Assembly (NCBI RefSeq): GCF_017876535.1
Contig: NZ_JAGIOF010000004.1
Coordinates: forward strand, 451,525 to 515,524
Direction of reading: 5' to 3'
Source: Paeniglutamicibacter kerguelensis
Lineage (GTDB): Bacteria; Actinomycetota; Actinomycetes; Actinomycetales; Micrococcaceae
DNA: 64,000 nt
The translations under genes and the position numbers were made by a program. Positions 52,362 to 61,531 of this stretch are shown in pieces. Each line of letters opens with the position of its first letter. Within the stretch, counting starts at the first letter, position 1. Under the pieces are notes generated by a model. It was not told where the DNA came from, did not search any database, and was given only the letters and a program-made list of their open reading frames with translations.

Positions 52362-53056
52362 GCGCGCCGGCACTGGTTATTTCGGGCGGTTCCTCGGGAA
52401 TCGGCGAGGGCCTGGTCAATGACCTGCGCAATGACTGGGATGTCACCTCGGTCTCCCGCTCCCTGCCGAGCAACCCGCTGGACGGGGTCAACTACGTAGC
52501 GGGCGACGTCGCCGGAAACGCACCGGAGGCCGTGCGCGAGTCGCTGGCTGCACAGGGCCGCACCAGCGTCCACTCGCTGATCCACTGTGCCGGTGTTGGC
52601 CTGTTCGGCAAGTTCCTGGATACCTCCAAGGCCGACTGGGAGCGCGCGCTGCTGCTGAACCTGCACGGCACGCTGAACTTCATCCAGGGAACCGCCGACC
52701 TGGTGGAGGACGGCGGACGCATCGTGCTGTACTCCTCGGGCACCGTGTTCAAGGCTCCGGGTGGCACTGCCGCCTACGCCGCGTCCAAGGCCGGCATCAT
52801 CGGTTTTGCCCGTAGCTTCGCCGTGGAGATGGGCGAACGCAACATCACCGTCAACGTGATCGCCCCCGGGCTGGTCATGACGCCGCTGGCCGCCAAGCTC
52901 GCCGGTGGCGAGGCCAAGAATATCGAGACCCGCGCCATCAAGCGCGCCTCGGTGGTCGAGGACTACGTGGGGCCGACCCGCTTCTTCCTCTCGGAGGGCG
53001 CAGGGTTTGTCACCGGACAGACGCTGGTCGTCGACGGCGGCTCGATCCGCCGCTGA
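52358..53056 (+). CDS. Short-chain dehydrogenase/reductase
   Basis: 232 residues, one of the shorter SDRs. SGGSSGIGEGL cofactor motif, LIHCAGVG, Ser in LYSSGTVFKAPG and YAASK Tyr-Lys, ending TGQTLVVDGGS. Translationally coupled to the hydrolase (ATGA). Last gene of the plus operon, followed by a terminator. It probably oxidises an alcohol or reduces a ketone within the pathway. Confidence 0.88.
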   Translation: MSAPALVISGGSSGIGEGLVNDLRNDWDVTSVSRSLPSNPLDGVNYVAGDVAGNAPEAVRESLAAQGRTSVHSLIHCAGVGLFGKFLDTSKADWERALLLNLHGTLNFIQGTADLVEDGGRIVLYSSGTVFKAPGGTAAYAASKAGIIGFARSFAVEMGERNITVNVIAPGLVMTPLAAKLAGGEAKNIETRAIKRASVVEDYVGPTRFFLSEGAGFVTGQTLVVDGGSIRR

Positions 53057-53075
53057 TCCCCGCTTCCATCTCAGG

Positions 53076-53119
53076 CCGCCGGCCCGCACCCCTCACGGGG
53101 TTTGGGCCGGCGGTTTTTT
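53076..53119 (+). terminator. Intrinsic terminator of the ATPase-BVMO operon
   Basis: CCGCCGGCCC and GGGCCGGCGG pair, then TTTTTT on the plus strand; 20 bp after the SDR stop. Confidence 0.9.
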
Positions 53120-53472
53120 GCGTGCCGTGAGACGTCCGCCCATGCCCCTCATGCTCCGGGGCGCGGCATGGGTGCACGAGGCACTCGGCCCCTGCGCCCT
53201 GCACGAGGCATTCGGCATGAGGCGTGCCGCACCCAGTGGGCTTCCGGCGCCTTGGCCGGCGCTGGGGGGGGCGAATCGCCTGTCCCGGCGCCCGCGGGCA
53301 GGGCATTGCGGGGCGGTTCTGGCCCAGGGGCCCGCCGGGCGGCCACACCGCTGGCTACAAGCCCCACGCTCGCCTCAGGCGACTCCGGGCCCACAGGCAT
53401 GGTCTCCGCCCGGTCGCGGCGGGGCGGGGCGGCGAACGCTCCGTCATCCCGGCCGGGTTTCCCGGGTAACGC

Positions 53473-53517
53473 AAAATCCCGGCACGCGCCCCGCTTCGGG
53501 GGTGCGTGCCGGGATTT
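53473..53517 (-). terminator. Intrinsic terminator of the YeiH-family gene
   Basis: Arms AAATCCCGGCACGC and GCGTGCCGGGATTT with a tight inner CCCCG/CGGGG stem, followed by TTTT on the minus strand. Confidence 0.85.
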
Positions 53518-53566
53518 GTATCCAGGCCTTGGATCTGGTGGAGGCAGCTGCCGGCAGCCGCCCCGG

Positions 53567-54640
53567 CTAGGACAACGGCGGGAAGAGCATCGTTCCGGCG
53601 GCCGCAACCACCAGGATCACCAGCGTTGCCAGGGCTGCGAGCACCAGCGAGCGGCTGCCCGAACGCATCAGGCCCTTGATGTGGACGCCGAGTCCGAGCC
53701 CGAACATGGCGGCGGCCAGCAGGAAGGTCTGGGCCACCTTGGCGGCATCCAGCAGCCCCTCCGGCACCACGCCGGTGGTGCGCAGCAGCATCATGGCAAT
53801 GAATCCGAGGACGAACAGTGGCACGAGCGGCGGCTTCTTGGCATCCGTCACGTCATGCTTCTTGCGCATGTAGATGCTCACGCCGGCCACGATCGGGGCC
53901 AGGGTGACCACGCGGGCCAGCTTGACCGTCACGGCCACGGCCAGGGCGCTTGAGCTGACCGCGCCGCCGGCGGCGACCACCTGGGCCACCTCGTGGGTGG
54001 AGGCTCCGATGAACATGCCGATGGCCTCCTCGTTCATGCCCATGAGAGCGCCGAGCGCGGGGACGATCGGGATCATCAGGGTGCCGAAGAGCACCACCAG
54101 GCCGATGGCCGTGGCCACCTGGTCCTGCTTGGCCTTGGTCGCGCCTTCGGTGGCAGCCACGGCCGCCGCGCCGCAGATGGAGAAGCCGGCGGCGATCAGC
54201 AGGCGCTGCGGCAGTTCGATGCCCAGCCACTTGCCGATGACCAGCGAGGCGCCAAAGGTCACGCCGACGCTGAACAACACCACCAGCAGCACCCCCGGGC
54301 CGAGGCCGAGGATCTGGGAGAGCGAAAGCTGCAGCCCCAGCAGCACGATGCCGGTGCGCAGCAGCTTCTTGGAGGACACCGTCACCCCGGGCATCAGGAT
54401 CGCGGGGACATTCATAGTGTTGCGCCATATCGCGCCGAGCAGGATGGCAATCAGCAGCGGGCTGGCCCCGGGCAGCAGCTTGGCGGCCGCCAGTGCGATC
54501 GCCCCGCCGATGATGCAGGCCACCAGGCCCGGCAGCAGGCGGCGAAACCCCGAATCGGGGCCCGGTGCCGGGGTCGGCTCCACGGCTTTCGGCGCCGGAA
54601 TGCTCCTCCGGGATTCGAGTGATATGTCTTCTTTTCGCAT
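53567..54640 (-). CDS. YeiH/UPF0324-family membrane protein (putative sulfate exporter family)
   Basis: 357 residues with about ten membrane helices. Typical YeiH patterns: LLAIALLGAIWRN-like segment (LLIAILLGAIWRN), SSKKLLRTGIVLLGLQLSL, GFSICGAAAVAATEG, GASTHEVAQVVAAGGAVS, and a C-terminal GLGLGVHIKGL. The family is annotated as putative sulfate exporter without firm proof. A cytosolic Pro-rich N-terminus of 35 residues precedes the first helix. It is divergent from a LysR regulator, the common arrangement for this family. Confidence 0.88.
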   Translation of the reverse strand: MRKEDISLESRRSIPAPKAVEPTPAPGPDSGFRRLLPGLVACIIGGAIALAAAKLLPGASPLLIAILLGAIWRNTMNVPAILMPGVTVSSKKLLRTGIVLLGLQLSLSQILGLGPGVLLVVLFSVGVTFGASLVIGKWLGIELPQRLLIAAGFSICGAAAVAATEGATKAKQDQVATAIGLVVLFGTLMIPIVPALGALMGMNEEAIGMFIGASTHEVAQVVAAGGAVSSSALAVAVTVKLARVVTLAPIVAGVSIYMRKKHDVTDAKKPPLVPLFVLGFIAMMLLRTTGVVPEGLLDAAKVAQTFLLAAAMFGLGLGVHIKGLMRSGSRSLVLAALATLVILVVAAAGTMLFPPLS

Positions 54641-54697
54641 ACTACGACGTTTTCACGCCCGGGCCGTCACAGGTAGGCACAGGCTGGCCATCACGGA

Positions 54698-54714
54698 CAT
54701 ATGATGTTGATATG
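54698..54714. promoter_or_regulatory. LysR-type dyad overlapping the LysR start codon
   Basis: CATAT-N7-ATATG, a perfect 5-bp dyad with T-N11-A spacing. It ends in the ATG of the LysR gene at 54712. Position in a divergent promoter suggests autoregulation and control of the YeiH gene. Confidence 0.45.
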
Positions 54715-55641
54715 GATAGCGCTGCGGGACGAATGCCCGGCATAGAACACTGGATACAAATGTCTTCGCTCGCCCTGCTGGTCGGCATCGCCGACCACGG
54801 CAGCCTCAGCGCCGGCGCACGCTCCGTGGGCATGGCCCAATCCAACGCGACGCGGGCCGTGAAGACCCTGGAGCGGCGCCTCGGATTCCCGCTGCTTTCC
54901 CGTGCGACCACCGGCTCGAAGCTCACCCAGGAGGGCACGCTGGTCGTCGAATGGGCGCGCGAGGCGCTCCAGAGCCTGAACACCCTGTGGACCGGCGCGC
55001 AGGCCCTGGCCGCCCCGGCGGACAGGGAGTTCACCTTCGCGGCCAGCATGACGGTCGCCGAGCACCTGGCGCCGACGTGGATCGGCCGCCTGCATGAGGT
55101 CGATCCGCGCATCAAGACCAAGCTGCGGGTGATGAATTCCCGCGAGGTCATCGCCGCCGTAAACAACCGCGACGTTGCACTCGGGTTCGTCGAGACCCCT
55201 GATGTGCCCCCGCAGCTGTCCTCCACGACGGTGTGGACCGACGAGCTCGTGCTCATCGCCCCTCCCGGCCACCCCTGGGCCACGCGCCGGGAACCCGTCA
55301 CCCTGCGGGAATTGGCGGCAACCCACCTGGTGGAACGGGAAGCCGGATCGGGAACCAGGGCCTTCCTCGACGAGCGCGTCGGCGCGGCCAGGGCAACGCC
55401 GATCGTGGAGTTCAACAGCAACTCCGCAATCTGCCAATCGGTCTCTGCCGGCATGGGACCGGCGGTGCTGAGCCGTTTGGCCGTGGAAGGCTCCCTGCGC
55501 ATGGGCAGCTTCATCCAGGTGCCCCTGCACGAGGGAAACCTGGTGCGCAACCTGCAGGCCATCTGGAGGGGACCAGCCCCGTCGGAAGGGCCCGCGGCAA
55601 TGCTGTTGGGAATCTGCGCCCAGGCGCGGTCCGGCTTCTGA
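54712..55641 (+). CDS. LysR-family regulator, divergent from YeiH
   Basis: 309 residues. Winged helix-turn-helix in residues of about 15-75 (LALLVGIADHGSLSAGARSVGMAQSNATRAVKTLERRLG) and an effector-binding domain. Start taken as the ATG at 54712 (MDSAAGRMPG), which has no ribosome site and may be leaderless; the N-terminus could also begin later at Met8. Likely controls the adjacent YeiH-family gene. Confidence 0.88.
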   Translation: MDSAAGRMPGIEHWIQMSSLALLVGIADHGSLSAGARSVGMAQSNATRAVKTLERRLGFPLLSRATTGSKLTQEGTLVVEWAREALQSLNTLWTGAQALAAPADREFTFAASMTVAEHLAPTWIGRLHEVDPRIKTKLRVMNSREVIAAVNNRDVALGFVETPDVPPQLSSTTVWTDELVLIAPPGHPWATRREPVTLRELAATHLVEREAGSGTRAFLDERVGAARATPIVEFNSNSAICQSVSAGMGPAVLSRLAVEGSLRMGSFIQVPLHEGNLVRNLQAIWRGPAPSEGPAAMLLGICAQARSGF

Positions 55642-55661
55642 GAGCAGCCCGGGTCGGCAAG

Positions 55662-56168
55662 TTAGAAGCGGACGATCATCCGGGTGTTGCCCAGCGTATT
55701 GGGCTTAACCCGCGCCAGATCCAGGAACTCAGCCACGCCCTCATCGGTGGAACGCAGCAGTTCGGAGTAGACCTCCGGGTCGACGGCACTTTGCTCTTCC
55801 ATCACGCTGAAGCCGTGCCGCAAGAAGAAGTCGACCTCGAACGTCAGGCAGAACACCCGTGCGACGCCAAGCTCCCGAGCCTCGGCCAGCAGGCGGTCCA
55901 GGATCTGGTGGCCAACCCCCTTGCCACGCCACGCACCATCGGTGGCCAGCGTCCGCACCTCAGCGATGTCCTCCCACATGACGTGCAGGCCGCCGCAACC
56001 GATGACGGCTCCGGCTTCATCCTCGGCGACGAAGAATTCCTGCAGGTTTTCATAGTAGGCAACAGCTTCCTTTTCCAGCAGCACCCTGTCGTTGGCCAGC
56101 GGCTTGACTAGTGCACGGATGCTTTTCACATCGCTGGTACGGGCGCGCCTGACGGTAAAGGAAGTCAT
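55662..56168 (-). CDS. argA: Amino-acid N-acetyltransferase ArgA (Rv2747 type)
   Basis: 168 residues of a short GNAT fold: VRRARTSDVKSIRALVKPL, EEFFVAEDEAGAVIGCGGLHVMWEDIAEVRTLA, acetyl-CoA loop GAWRGKGVGHQILDRLL, ARVFCLTFEVDFFLRHGF and a GVAEFLDLARVKPNTLGNTRM end. These segments match the M. tuberculosis ArgA (Rv2747) from memory, an N-acetylglutamate synthase of the first arginine step. No arginine genes are nearby. A convergent arrangement with the LysR gene is seen. Confidence 0.88.
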   Translation of the reverse strand: MTSFTVRRARTSDVKSIRALVKPLANDRVLLEKEAVAYYENLQEFFVAEDEAGAVIGCGGLHVMWEDIAEVRTLATDGAWRGKGVGHQILDRLLAEARELGVARVFCLTFEVDFFLRHGFSVMEEQSAVDPEVYSELLRSTDEGVAEFLDLARVKPNTLGNTRMIVRF

Positions 56169-56228
56169 GTTTTTATCCTATGCCCACCGGGCCCGGGTCC
56201 CGCGTTTTATGTAGCCCCCGGGACGCCA

Positions 56229-56266
56229 AGAAGCCCGCAATCCATATGTCTGGATTGCGGGCTTCT
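56229..56266. terminator. Terminator hairpin of clpC
   Basis: AGAAGCCCGCAATCCA and TGGATTGCGGGCTTCT pair perfectly (16 bp) around a 6-nt loop, 22 bp after the clpC stop on the minus strand. There is no long U-run. Confidence 0.75.
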
Positions 56267-56287
56267 AGTTGGTGGTTCGTTTGGCGG

Positions 56288-58801
56288 TTAGCCCTCGATG
56301 GCGACCGGAGCCGATTCGCCTTCGAGCTGCGGAGTGCCACCCTCACCATGGAAGGTGAAGGTCGCGTCGTCGCCTTCGCCCTCGACGTCGACCTTGATGT
56401 GCTGGCCGGCCCTCAGTTCCCCAAAGAGGATCTTCTCCGAGAGCTGGTCCTCGATGTCGCGCTGCATGACGCGGCGCAACGGGCGGGCACCCATCGACGG
56501 GTCGTAGCCGCGGGTTGCCAGCAACACGCGGGCGGCCGGGGAAAGCTCGATGGTCATCTTGCGGTCGACCAGACGCTTCTGCAGGCGGGCGAGGAACAGG
56601 TCCACGATTTCCACGATCTCGTCCTGGGTCAGCTGCGGGAAGACCACAACGTCGTCAACACGGTTCAGGAACTCGGGGCGGAAGTGCTGGCGCAGTTCTT
56701 CCTGCACCTTGGCCTGCATGCGGTTGTAACCGGTGCGGGTGTCGGTGGCCGACTGGAAGCCGGTCATCACACCCTTGGAGATGTCCCGGGTGCCGAGGTT
56801 CGTGGTCATGATGATCACGGTGTTCTTGAAGTCGACCACGCGGCCCTGGCTGTCGGTCAGGCGACCGTCTTCCAGGATCTGCAGCAACGAGTTGAACAGG
56901 TCGGCGTGTGCCTTCTCGACCTCGTCGAACAGCACTACGGAGAACGGACGACGGCGGACCTTCTCGGTGAGCTGGCCGCCTTCTTCATAACCGACGTATC
57001 CCGGGGGGGCACCGAAGAGGCGCGAAACCGTGTGCTTCTCCGAGTATTCGGACATGTCCAAGGTGATCAGCGCATCTTCCTCACCGAAGAGGAATTCTGC
57101 GAGGGCCTTGGCCAGCTCGGTCTTGCCGACGCCCGTCGGGCCGGCGAAGATGAACGAGCCGCCGGGGCGGTTCGGATCCTTCAGGCCGGCACGGGTTCGG
57201 CGGATGGCCTGGCTGATGGCCTTGATTGCCTGGTCCTGGCCGATGACCCGCTTGTGCAGCTCGTCTTCCATGTTCAGCAGTCGCGTGGACTCTTCCTCGG
57301 TCAGCTTGATGACCGGGATGCCGGTGGAGTTGGCAAGGACCTCGGCAATGAGTTCGGCGTCGACCTCGGCGATCTCATCGAGTTCACCGTTCTTCCAGGC
57401 CTTTTCCTTCTCGGCGCGGGCCTCCTGGAGCTTGCCTTCCTTGTCACGCAAGGCTGCAGCACCCTCGAAGTCCTGGGCGTCGATCGCCGCTTCCTTCTCC
57501 AGTCGAACGGTGGAGATTTCCTCGTCCATCATCTTCAGAGCCGGAGGGGCGGTCATACGGCGGATACGCAGGCGCGCACCGGCTTCGTCGATCAGGTCGA
57601 TCGCCTTGTCAGGCAGGAAGCGATCGGAAATGTAGCGGTGGGCCAGCTGGGCAGCTGCAACCAAGGCGCCATCGGTGATCGAGACGCGGTGGTGCGCCTC
57701 GTAGCGGTCTCGCAGGCCGCGCAGGATCTGCGTGGTGTGCTCCACGGAGGGTTCCTTGACCTGGATTGGCTGGAAGCGTCGCTCGAGCGCTGCGTCCTTT
57801 TCGATGTGCTTGCGGTACTCGTCCAGCGTGGTGGCACCGATGGTCTGCAGTTCGCCACGGGCCAGCATGGGCTTGAGGATCGATGCTGCATCGATTGCGC
57901 CCTCGGCGGCACCGGCACCAACCAAGGTGTGGATCTCGTCGATGAACAGGATGATGTCACCGCGGGTGCGGATTTCCTTGAGGACCTTCTTCAGGCGTTC
58001 CTCAAAGTCGCCGCGGTAGCGGGAGCCGGCAACCAACGAACCAAGGTCCAGCGTGTAGAGCTGCTTGTCCTTGATCGTTTCGGGGACATCGCCACGCACG
58101 ATCGACTGGGCCAGGCCCTCCACGACAGCGGTCTTGCCCACACCGGGTTCGCCGATGAGCACCGGGTTGTTCTTGGTGCGGCGGGAGAGGACCTGCATGA
58201 CGCGTTCCATCTCGAACTCGCGCCCGATGACCGGGTCCAGCTTGCCTTCACGGGCGGCAGCGGTGAGGTTCCGGCCGAACTGGTCCAGCACCGCGGAACC
58301 GGCCGGGGTGCCTTCGCTCTGGCCACCGGAGCTTACGCCGGCACCTGCGGTTTCCTTGCCGCCCTGGTATCCGGAGAGCAGCTGGATGACCTGCTGGCGT
58401 ACGCGGGACAGGTCTGCACCGAGCTTCACGAGGACCTGGGCGGCGACGCCCTCGCCTTCGCGAATCAGGCCGAGCAGGATGTGCTCGGTTCCGATGTAGT
58501 TGTGGCCCAGCTGCAAGGCTTCACGCAGGGAAAGTTCCAGGACCTTCTTGGCGCGCGGGGTGAAGGGGATGTGACCGGAAGGAGCCTGCTGGCCCTGTCC
58601 GATAATCTCTTGAACCTGCTCGCGGACTGCACCAAGCGAGATATTCAGCGACTCAAGGGCTTTGGCCGCGACTCCCTCGCCCTCATGGATGAGGCCGAGC
58701 AAAACGTGCTCGGTTCCGATGTAGTTGTGGTTGAGCATGCGCGCCTCTTCTTGGGCAAGCACGACAACGCGACGGGCACGGTCGGTAAATCTCTCAAACA
58801 T
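56288..58801 (-). CDS. clpC: ATP-dependent Clp protease ATP-binding subunit ClpC
   Basis: 837 residues. Two N-terminal Clp repeats (1-150), first AAA+ module with Walker A GEPGVGKT (217-224), a UVR/linker helical segment (about 420-460), and a second AAA+ module with [10 protein letters not shown] and the [20 protein letters not shown] sensor. The C-terminal end is short and acidic. Unfolds substrates for ClpP; essential in mycobacteria. ATG at 58801 with AGGAG 9 nt upstream; two extra codons upstream are not family-like. Lsr2 gene is 218 nt upstream on the same strand. Confidence 0.97.
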   Translation of the reverse strand: MFERFTDRARRVVVLAQEEARMLNHNYIGTEHVLLGLIHEGEGVAAKALESLNISLGAVREQVQEIIGQGQQAPSGHIPFTPRAKKVLELSLREALQLGHNYIGTEHILLGLIREGEGVAAQVLVKLGADLSRVRQQVIQLLSGYQGGKETAGAGVSSGGQSEGTPAGSAVLDQFGRNLTAAAREGKLDPVIGREFEMERVMQVLSRRTKNNPVLIGEPGVGKTAVVEGLAQSIVRGDVPETIKDKQLYTLDLGSLVAGSRYRGDFEERLKKVLKEIRTRGDIILFIDEIHTLVGAGAAEGAIDAASILKPMLARGELQTIGATTLDEYRKHIEKDAALERRFQPIQVKEPSVEHTTQILRGLRDRYEAHHRVSITDGALVAAAQLAHRYISDRFLPDKAIDLIDEAGARLRIRRMTAPPALKMMDEEISTVRLEKEAAIDAQDFEGAAALRDKEGKLQEARAEKEKAWKNGELDEIAEVDAELIAEVLANSTGIPVIKLTEEESTRLLNMEDELHKRVIGQDQAIKAISQAIRRTRAGLKDPNRPGGSFIFAGPTGVGKTELAKALAEFLFGEEDALITLDMSEYSEKHTVSRLFGAPPGYVGYEEGGQLTEKVRRRPFSVVLFDEVEKAHADLFNSLLQILEDGRLTDSQGRVVDFKNTVIIMTTNLGTRDISKGVMTGFQSATDTRTGYNRMQAKVQEELRQHFRPEFLNRVDDVVVFPQLTQDEIVEIVDLFLARLQKRLVDRKMTIELSPAARVLLATRGYDPSMGARPLRRVMQRDIEDQLSEKILFGELRAGQHIKVDVEGEGDDATFTFHGEGGTPQLEGESAPVAIEG

Positions 58802-59018
58802 GCGGCACACTCCTAGCTAACACGTATTTCGATGCTACGCATCAATTTCCCGCTCGTGTGAAATGTTCGCCCAAGGGATAACCTTGTTCACCCTCGGCGT
58901 TTTCCATAAGCATTAAACGCGCAAGGGGATCGGGCCTGTTCGGACCCAATCCCCCGCGGACAATCATTTCCCCAATCGGGCTCCCACTAATAGCAACGTG
59001 GCAGTCCTCCGGGCATGA

Positions 59019-59339
59019 CTACTTCGACTTCGAACGAGACTTCTTAGCCATCGCAGCATGGTAAGCGGCAATTACATCTGCCTGCAGACGACCACGGGCG
59101 TTGACCTTAACGTTGTTCTCCTTGGCCCAGGCACGAATGGCCGGGGCTTCCTTGGGAGTGAACTGCTTCGATGCACGCGCAACCTTGATGTACGGCTTCA
59201 AGGCTTCGCGGAATGCTTCAGCATTCGCTTCGTTTAGATCAATTTCATAGTGTTGCCCACCAATGCCAAAAACGATGGATTCGCTTGCCTCAGAACCGTC
59301 AATATCGTCAATCAATGCAATCTGAACCTGACGTGCCAT
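59019..59339 (-). CDS. lsr2: Nucleoid-associated protein Lsr2
   Basis: 106 residues. N-terminal dimerisation domain (MARQVQIALIDDIDGSEASESIVFGIGGQHYEIDL) and a C-terminal helix pair with the AT-minor-groove-binding R-G-R motif (82-84) in VNARGRLQADVI. Silences AT-rich, often horizontally acquired DNA, so it may influence accessory regions such as the catabolic island. AAGGAG is 7 nt before the ATG. A -10-like TATGAT is at 59409-59414 on the minus strand. Confidence 0.96.
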   Translation of the reverse strand: MARQVQIALIDDIDGSEASESIVFGIGGQHYEIDLNEANAEAFREALKPYIKVARASKQFTPKEAPAIRAWAKENNVKVNARGRLQADVIAAYHAAMAKKSRSKSK

Positions 59340-59459
59340 TAGCTACTCCTTGTGTTGATGGGAATACGCATGAACCTAATAACGGTTTCAATCCATGCGC
59401 TCACCCTTATCATAAACACAAGTAAGCATCATCTAACAAGTAGAAATTATGGCATTCAG

Positions 59460-59636
59460 CTAATTCTCAGACTGAGAACTATTTTTGCCTGTTTCACCTA
59501 AGTTCGATTTCATTTGTTCGTCGACTTCAGCTTCAGCCAAGCGTTCAGTGCGATCGACATTTGATACGGCTCGAATAACAAACCAAAAAATCAGCGCCAC
59601 AACTACCGTGGGGAGCAGTGCCTCGATATAAGGCAT
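59460..59636 (-). CDS. Small single-pass membrane protein downstream of lysS
   Basis: 58 residues. One hydrophobic helix (LLPTVVVALIFWFVIRAV, residues 7-24) then a charged, mostly acidic cytosolic tail. No family name is known to me. It starts 1 nt after the lysS stop, which strongly suggests translational coupling. A membrane helix plus acidic tail at this locus appears in other actinobacteria from memory, but I cannot check conservation. Confidence 0.75.
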   Translation of the reverse strand: MPYIEALLPTVVVALIFWFVIRAVSNVDRTERLAEAEVDEQMKSNLGETGKNSSQSEN

Positions 59637-59637
59637 T

Positions 59638-61158
59638 TTAGGCCTCCGGCTTGAGCAAGGGGAATAGAATGGTTTCGCGAATTCCGGTGTCGGCAAAGAG
59701 CATGACCAGTCGATCAATACCCAATCCAATGCCACCCATGGGCGGGGCCCCATATTCAAGGGCTCGGAGGAAGTCTTCGTCCAACTGCATGGCTTCGTCA
59801 TCGCCATCCGCGGCCATACGCGACTGCTGGGTCAGGCGTTCGCGCTGAACCACCGGGTCGATAAGCTCCGAGAAGGCAGTGCCGCGTTCCATGCCGCCTA
59901 TGACCAAGTCCCAGGCTTCAATGACACCCGGCTTGCTACGGTGGGGGCGCGCCAGCGGCTGTGCTGCGGGCGGGTAATCGTAGACGAAAGTCGGATTAAT
60001 CAAAGTCGGCTCAACAATTTCACCGAACAATTCAATGACAATTTTTTCGGATCCCCATTTAGGGTTGACCTTTACTTCATGCTTCTCTGCGATTGCGCGC
60101 AGGGTTTCAGCATCGGTATCAGGAGTAATTTCCTGGCCCACCGCTTCAGAGAGGCCCGGGTAGACGCCAAGCCATGCCCATTCACCGTCAAGGTTTACAG
60201 TTCCCTTGGACGTTTCGAGAACGCGGCCGGCACCGATGGCATCGGCCGCGTTAAGGATGATTTCCTTGATGCGATCAGCCATTACGAACTGATCTGCGTA
60301 CGCTTCGTAGCATTCCAACGTGGTGAATTCCGGCGAGTGGGTGGAGTCCACGCCCTCGTTGCGGAAGATGCGTCCCAATTCGAAGACACGGTCGATTCCG
60401 CCAACCACTGCGCGCTTGAGGTAAAGCTCGGTCGCGATACGCAGCGTCATGTGCTGGTCAAAAGCGTTCAGGTGCGTCTCGAACGGACGGGCAGAAGCGC
60501 CGCCATGAATTAGCTGAAGCATCGGGGTTTCAACTTCAACGTAGCTATGCGAGTGCAAGGTATCGCGGACCGCGCGGGTGATTGCGGCGCGCTTGTAAAC
60601 CATTTGGCGGGCTTCATCACGGACAATGAGGTCGGCGTAGCGCTGACGTACGCGGGTTTCCTCGCTAAGCTCCGCGTGCAGGACCGGCAACGGACGCAGG
60701 GCCTTGGAAGCCATCTGCCAATCCGTGGCCATGACCGAAAGCTCGCCACGGCGCGAAGAAATCACTTCACCGGTGATCAAGACATGGTCACCGAGATCGA
60801 CCAGCGACTTCCAGTCGGCTAGTTTTTCTTCGCCTACGTTGGCCAGGGAAAGCATGGCTTGGAGGCGGGTTCCGGAGCCTTCCGGACCGCCTTCCTGCAA
60901 AGTGGCGAAGCAGAGCTTTCCGGTGTTTCGCATGAAGACGATACGCCCGACGATGCCTACCTGGACGCCGGTGGCGGTGTCTGGTTCAAGTTCCGGGAAC
61001 AGCGCGCGGACTTCTTGAAGCGAGTGAGTGCGTGCGACTCCCACCGGGTATGCTTCTTCGCCGCGTGCCAACAATGCGGCGCGCTTATCCAGGCGCACTT
61101 GACGCTGGTCGTTGGTGTCGGTGGTGTTAGCTACAGGGGAAGTTTTTTCGGCAGTCAC
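59638..61158 (-). CDS. lysS: Lysyl-tRNA synthetase, class II
   Basis: 506 residues. OB-fold anticodon domain (QVGIVGRIVFMRNTGKLCFATLQE) and the class II catalytic core: motif 2 FRNEGVDSTHSPEFTTLE and motif 3 GIGLGIDRLVM. Charges tRNA-Lys. Start taken as the GTG at 61158 (MTAEKTSPV); no good ribosome site, so another start is possible. Base composition here and in the M13 peptidase gene is less GC-rich than in the island. Confidence 0.95.
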   Translation of the reverse strand: MTAEKTSPVANTTDTNDQRQVRLDKRAALLARGEEAYPVGVARTHSLQEVRALFPELEPDTATGVQVGIVGRIVFMRNTGKLCFATLQEGGPEGSGTRLQAMLSLANVGEEKLADWKSLVDLGDHVLITGEVISSRRGELSVMATDWQMASKALRPLPVLHAELSEETRVRQRYADLIVRDEARQMVYKRAAITRAVRDTLHSHSYVEVETPMLQLIHGGASARPFETHLNAFDQHMTLRIATELYLKRAVVGGIDRVFELGRIFRNEGVDSTHSPEFTTLECYEAYADQFVMADRIKEIILNAADAIGAGRVLETSKGTVNLDGEWAWLGVYPGLSEAVGQEITPDTDAETLRAIAEKHEVKVNPKWGSEKIVIELFGEIVEPTLINPTFVYDYPPAAQPLARPHRSKPGVIEAWDLVIGGMERGTAFSELIDPVVQRERLTQQSRMAADGDDEAMQLDEDFLRALEYGAPPMGGIGLGIDRLVMLFADTGIRETILFPLLKPEA

Positions 61159-61531
61159 AATCGTTAATTCTACGTTGCATTTGCTGAGTGTGGGCTGCGA
61201 GGTGTCCAGCGACACCACAACGCCTGTTGACAACCCTCTCCAGGAAACTAGGGAGCCTGGAAGAATACATTCCGGCAACGGGCGACGGGGCGCTCTTGTC
61301 GTAAGCCCGTATGGCAATACCCAGATCAGCGCAAAGCGCAGGACCCCATCAACACACCAAGAGGAAAACACGACTCTTTGCCGGCTGCTTTAAAGTACAC
61401 CTCGTTGAAATCGGAGCCTCTTTTTTGGGATGGAAAGAAATGAATGATTCCTTCGTTCCAAGGAAGGTTCTCCTTGGAACGAAGGAATCATCGTTGTCCA
61501 CAAATATTCTGTTGTGAATGGTGCCAGCCAA
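61159..61531. other. Intergenic region between M13 peptidase and lysS
   Basis: 373 bp, AT-richer than average. Contains a 21-bp inverted repeat at 61444-61491 and an actinobacterial DnaA-box consensus TTGTCCACA at 61494-61502. No coding sequence is supported. Confidence 0.6.
61444..61491. terminator. 21-bp perfect inverted repeat downstream of the M13 peptidase gene
   Basis: Arms 61444-61464 and 61471-61491 (outer ATGATTCC / GGAATCAT) pair exactly around a 6-nt loop. It starts 40 bp after the peptidase stop on the minus strand. Likely a transcript end; a U-run is lacking. Confidence 0.65.

Larger units (their letters stand above)
53057..53566. other. GC-rich gene-less stretch with two terminators
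   Basis: 510 bp. Terminator of the BVMO operon at 53076-53119, a very GC-rich middle with a repeated GCACGAGGCA(C/T)TCGGC element, and a minus-strand terminator at 53473-53517. Open frames here are composition artefacts. I see no gene. Confidence 0.6.

Noticed and set aside
29243..53056. Recently acquired mobile element
   Set aside because: No integrase, transposase, attachment repeats or tRNA border were found, and codon usage looks like the rest of the window. Only the binding-protein duplication suggests rearrangement.
53102..53953. Plus-strand open frame in the GC-rich stretch after the BVMO operon
   Set aside because: It spans a terminator and runs antisense into the YeiH-family gene; the composition is Gly/Arg/Pro-rich.
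56180..58816. 878-codon plus-strand open frame opposite clpC
   Set aside because: Pure shadow of clpC, with low-complexity His/Asp/Gln-rich content; clpC on the minus strand is certain.
58802..58900. Possible ClgR-type operator upstream of clpC
   Set aside because: TTCGCCCAAGGG near 58867 only half matches the CGCYNANRGCG type; the right half lacks GCG.
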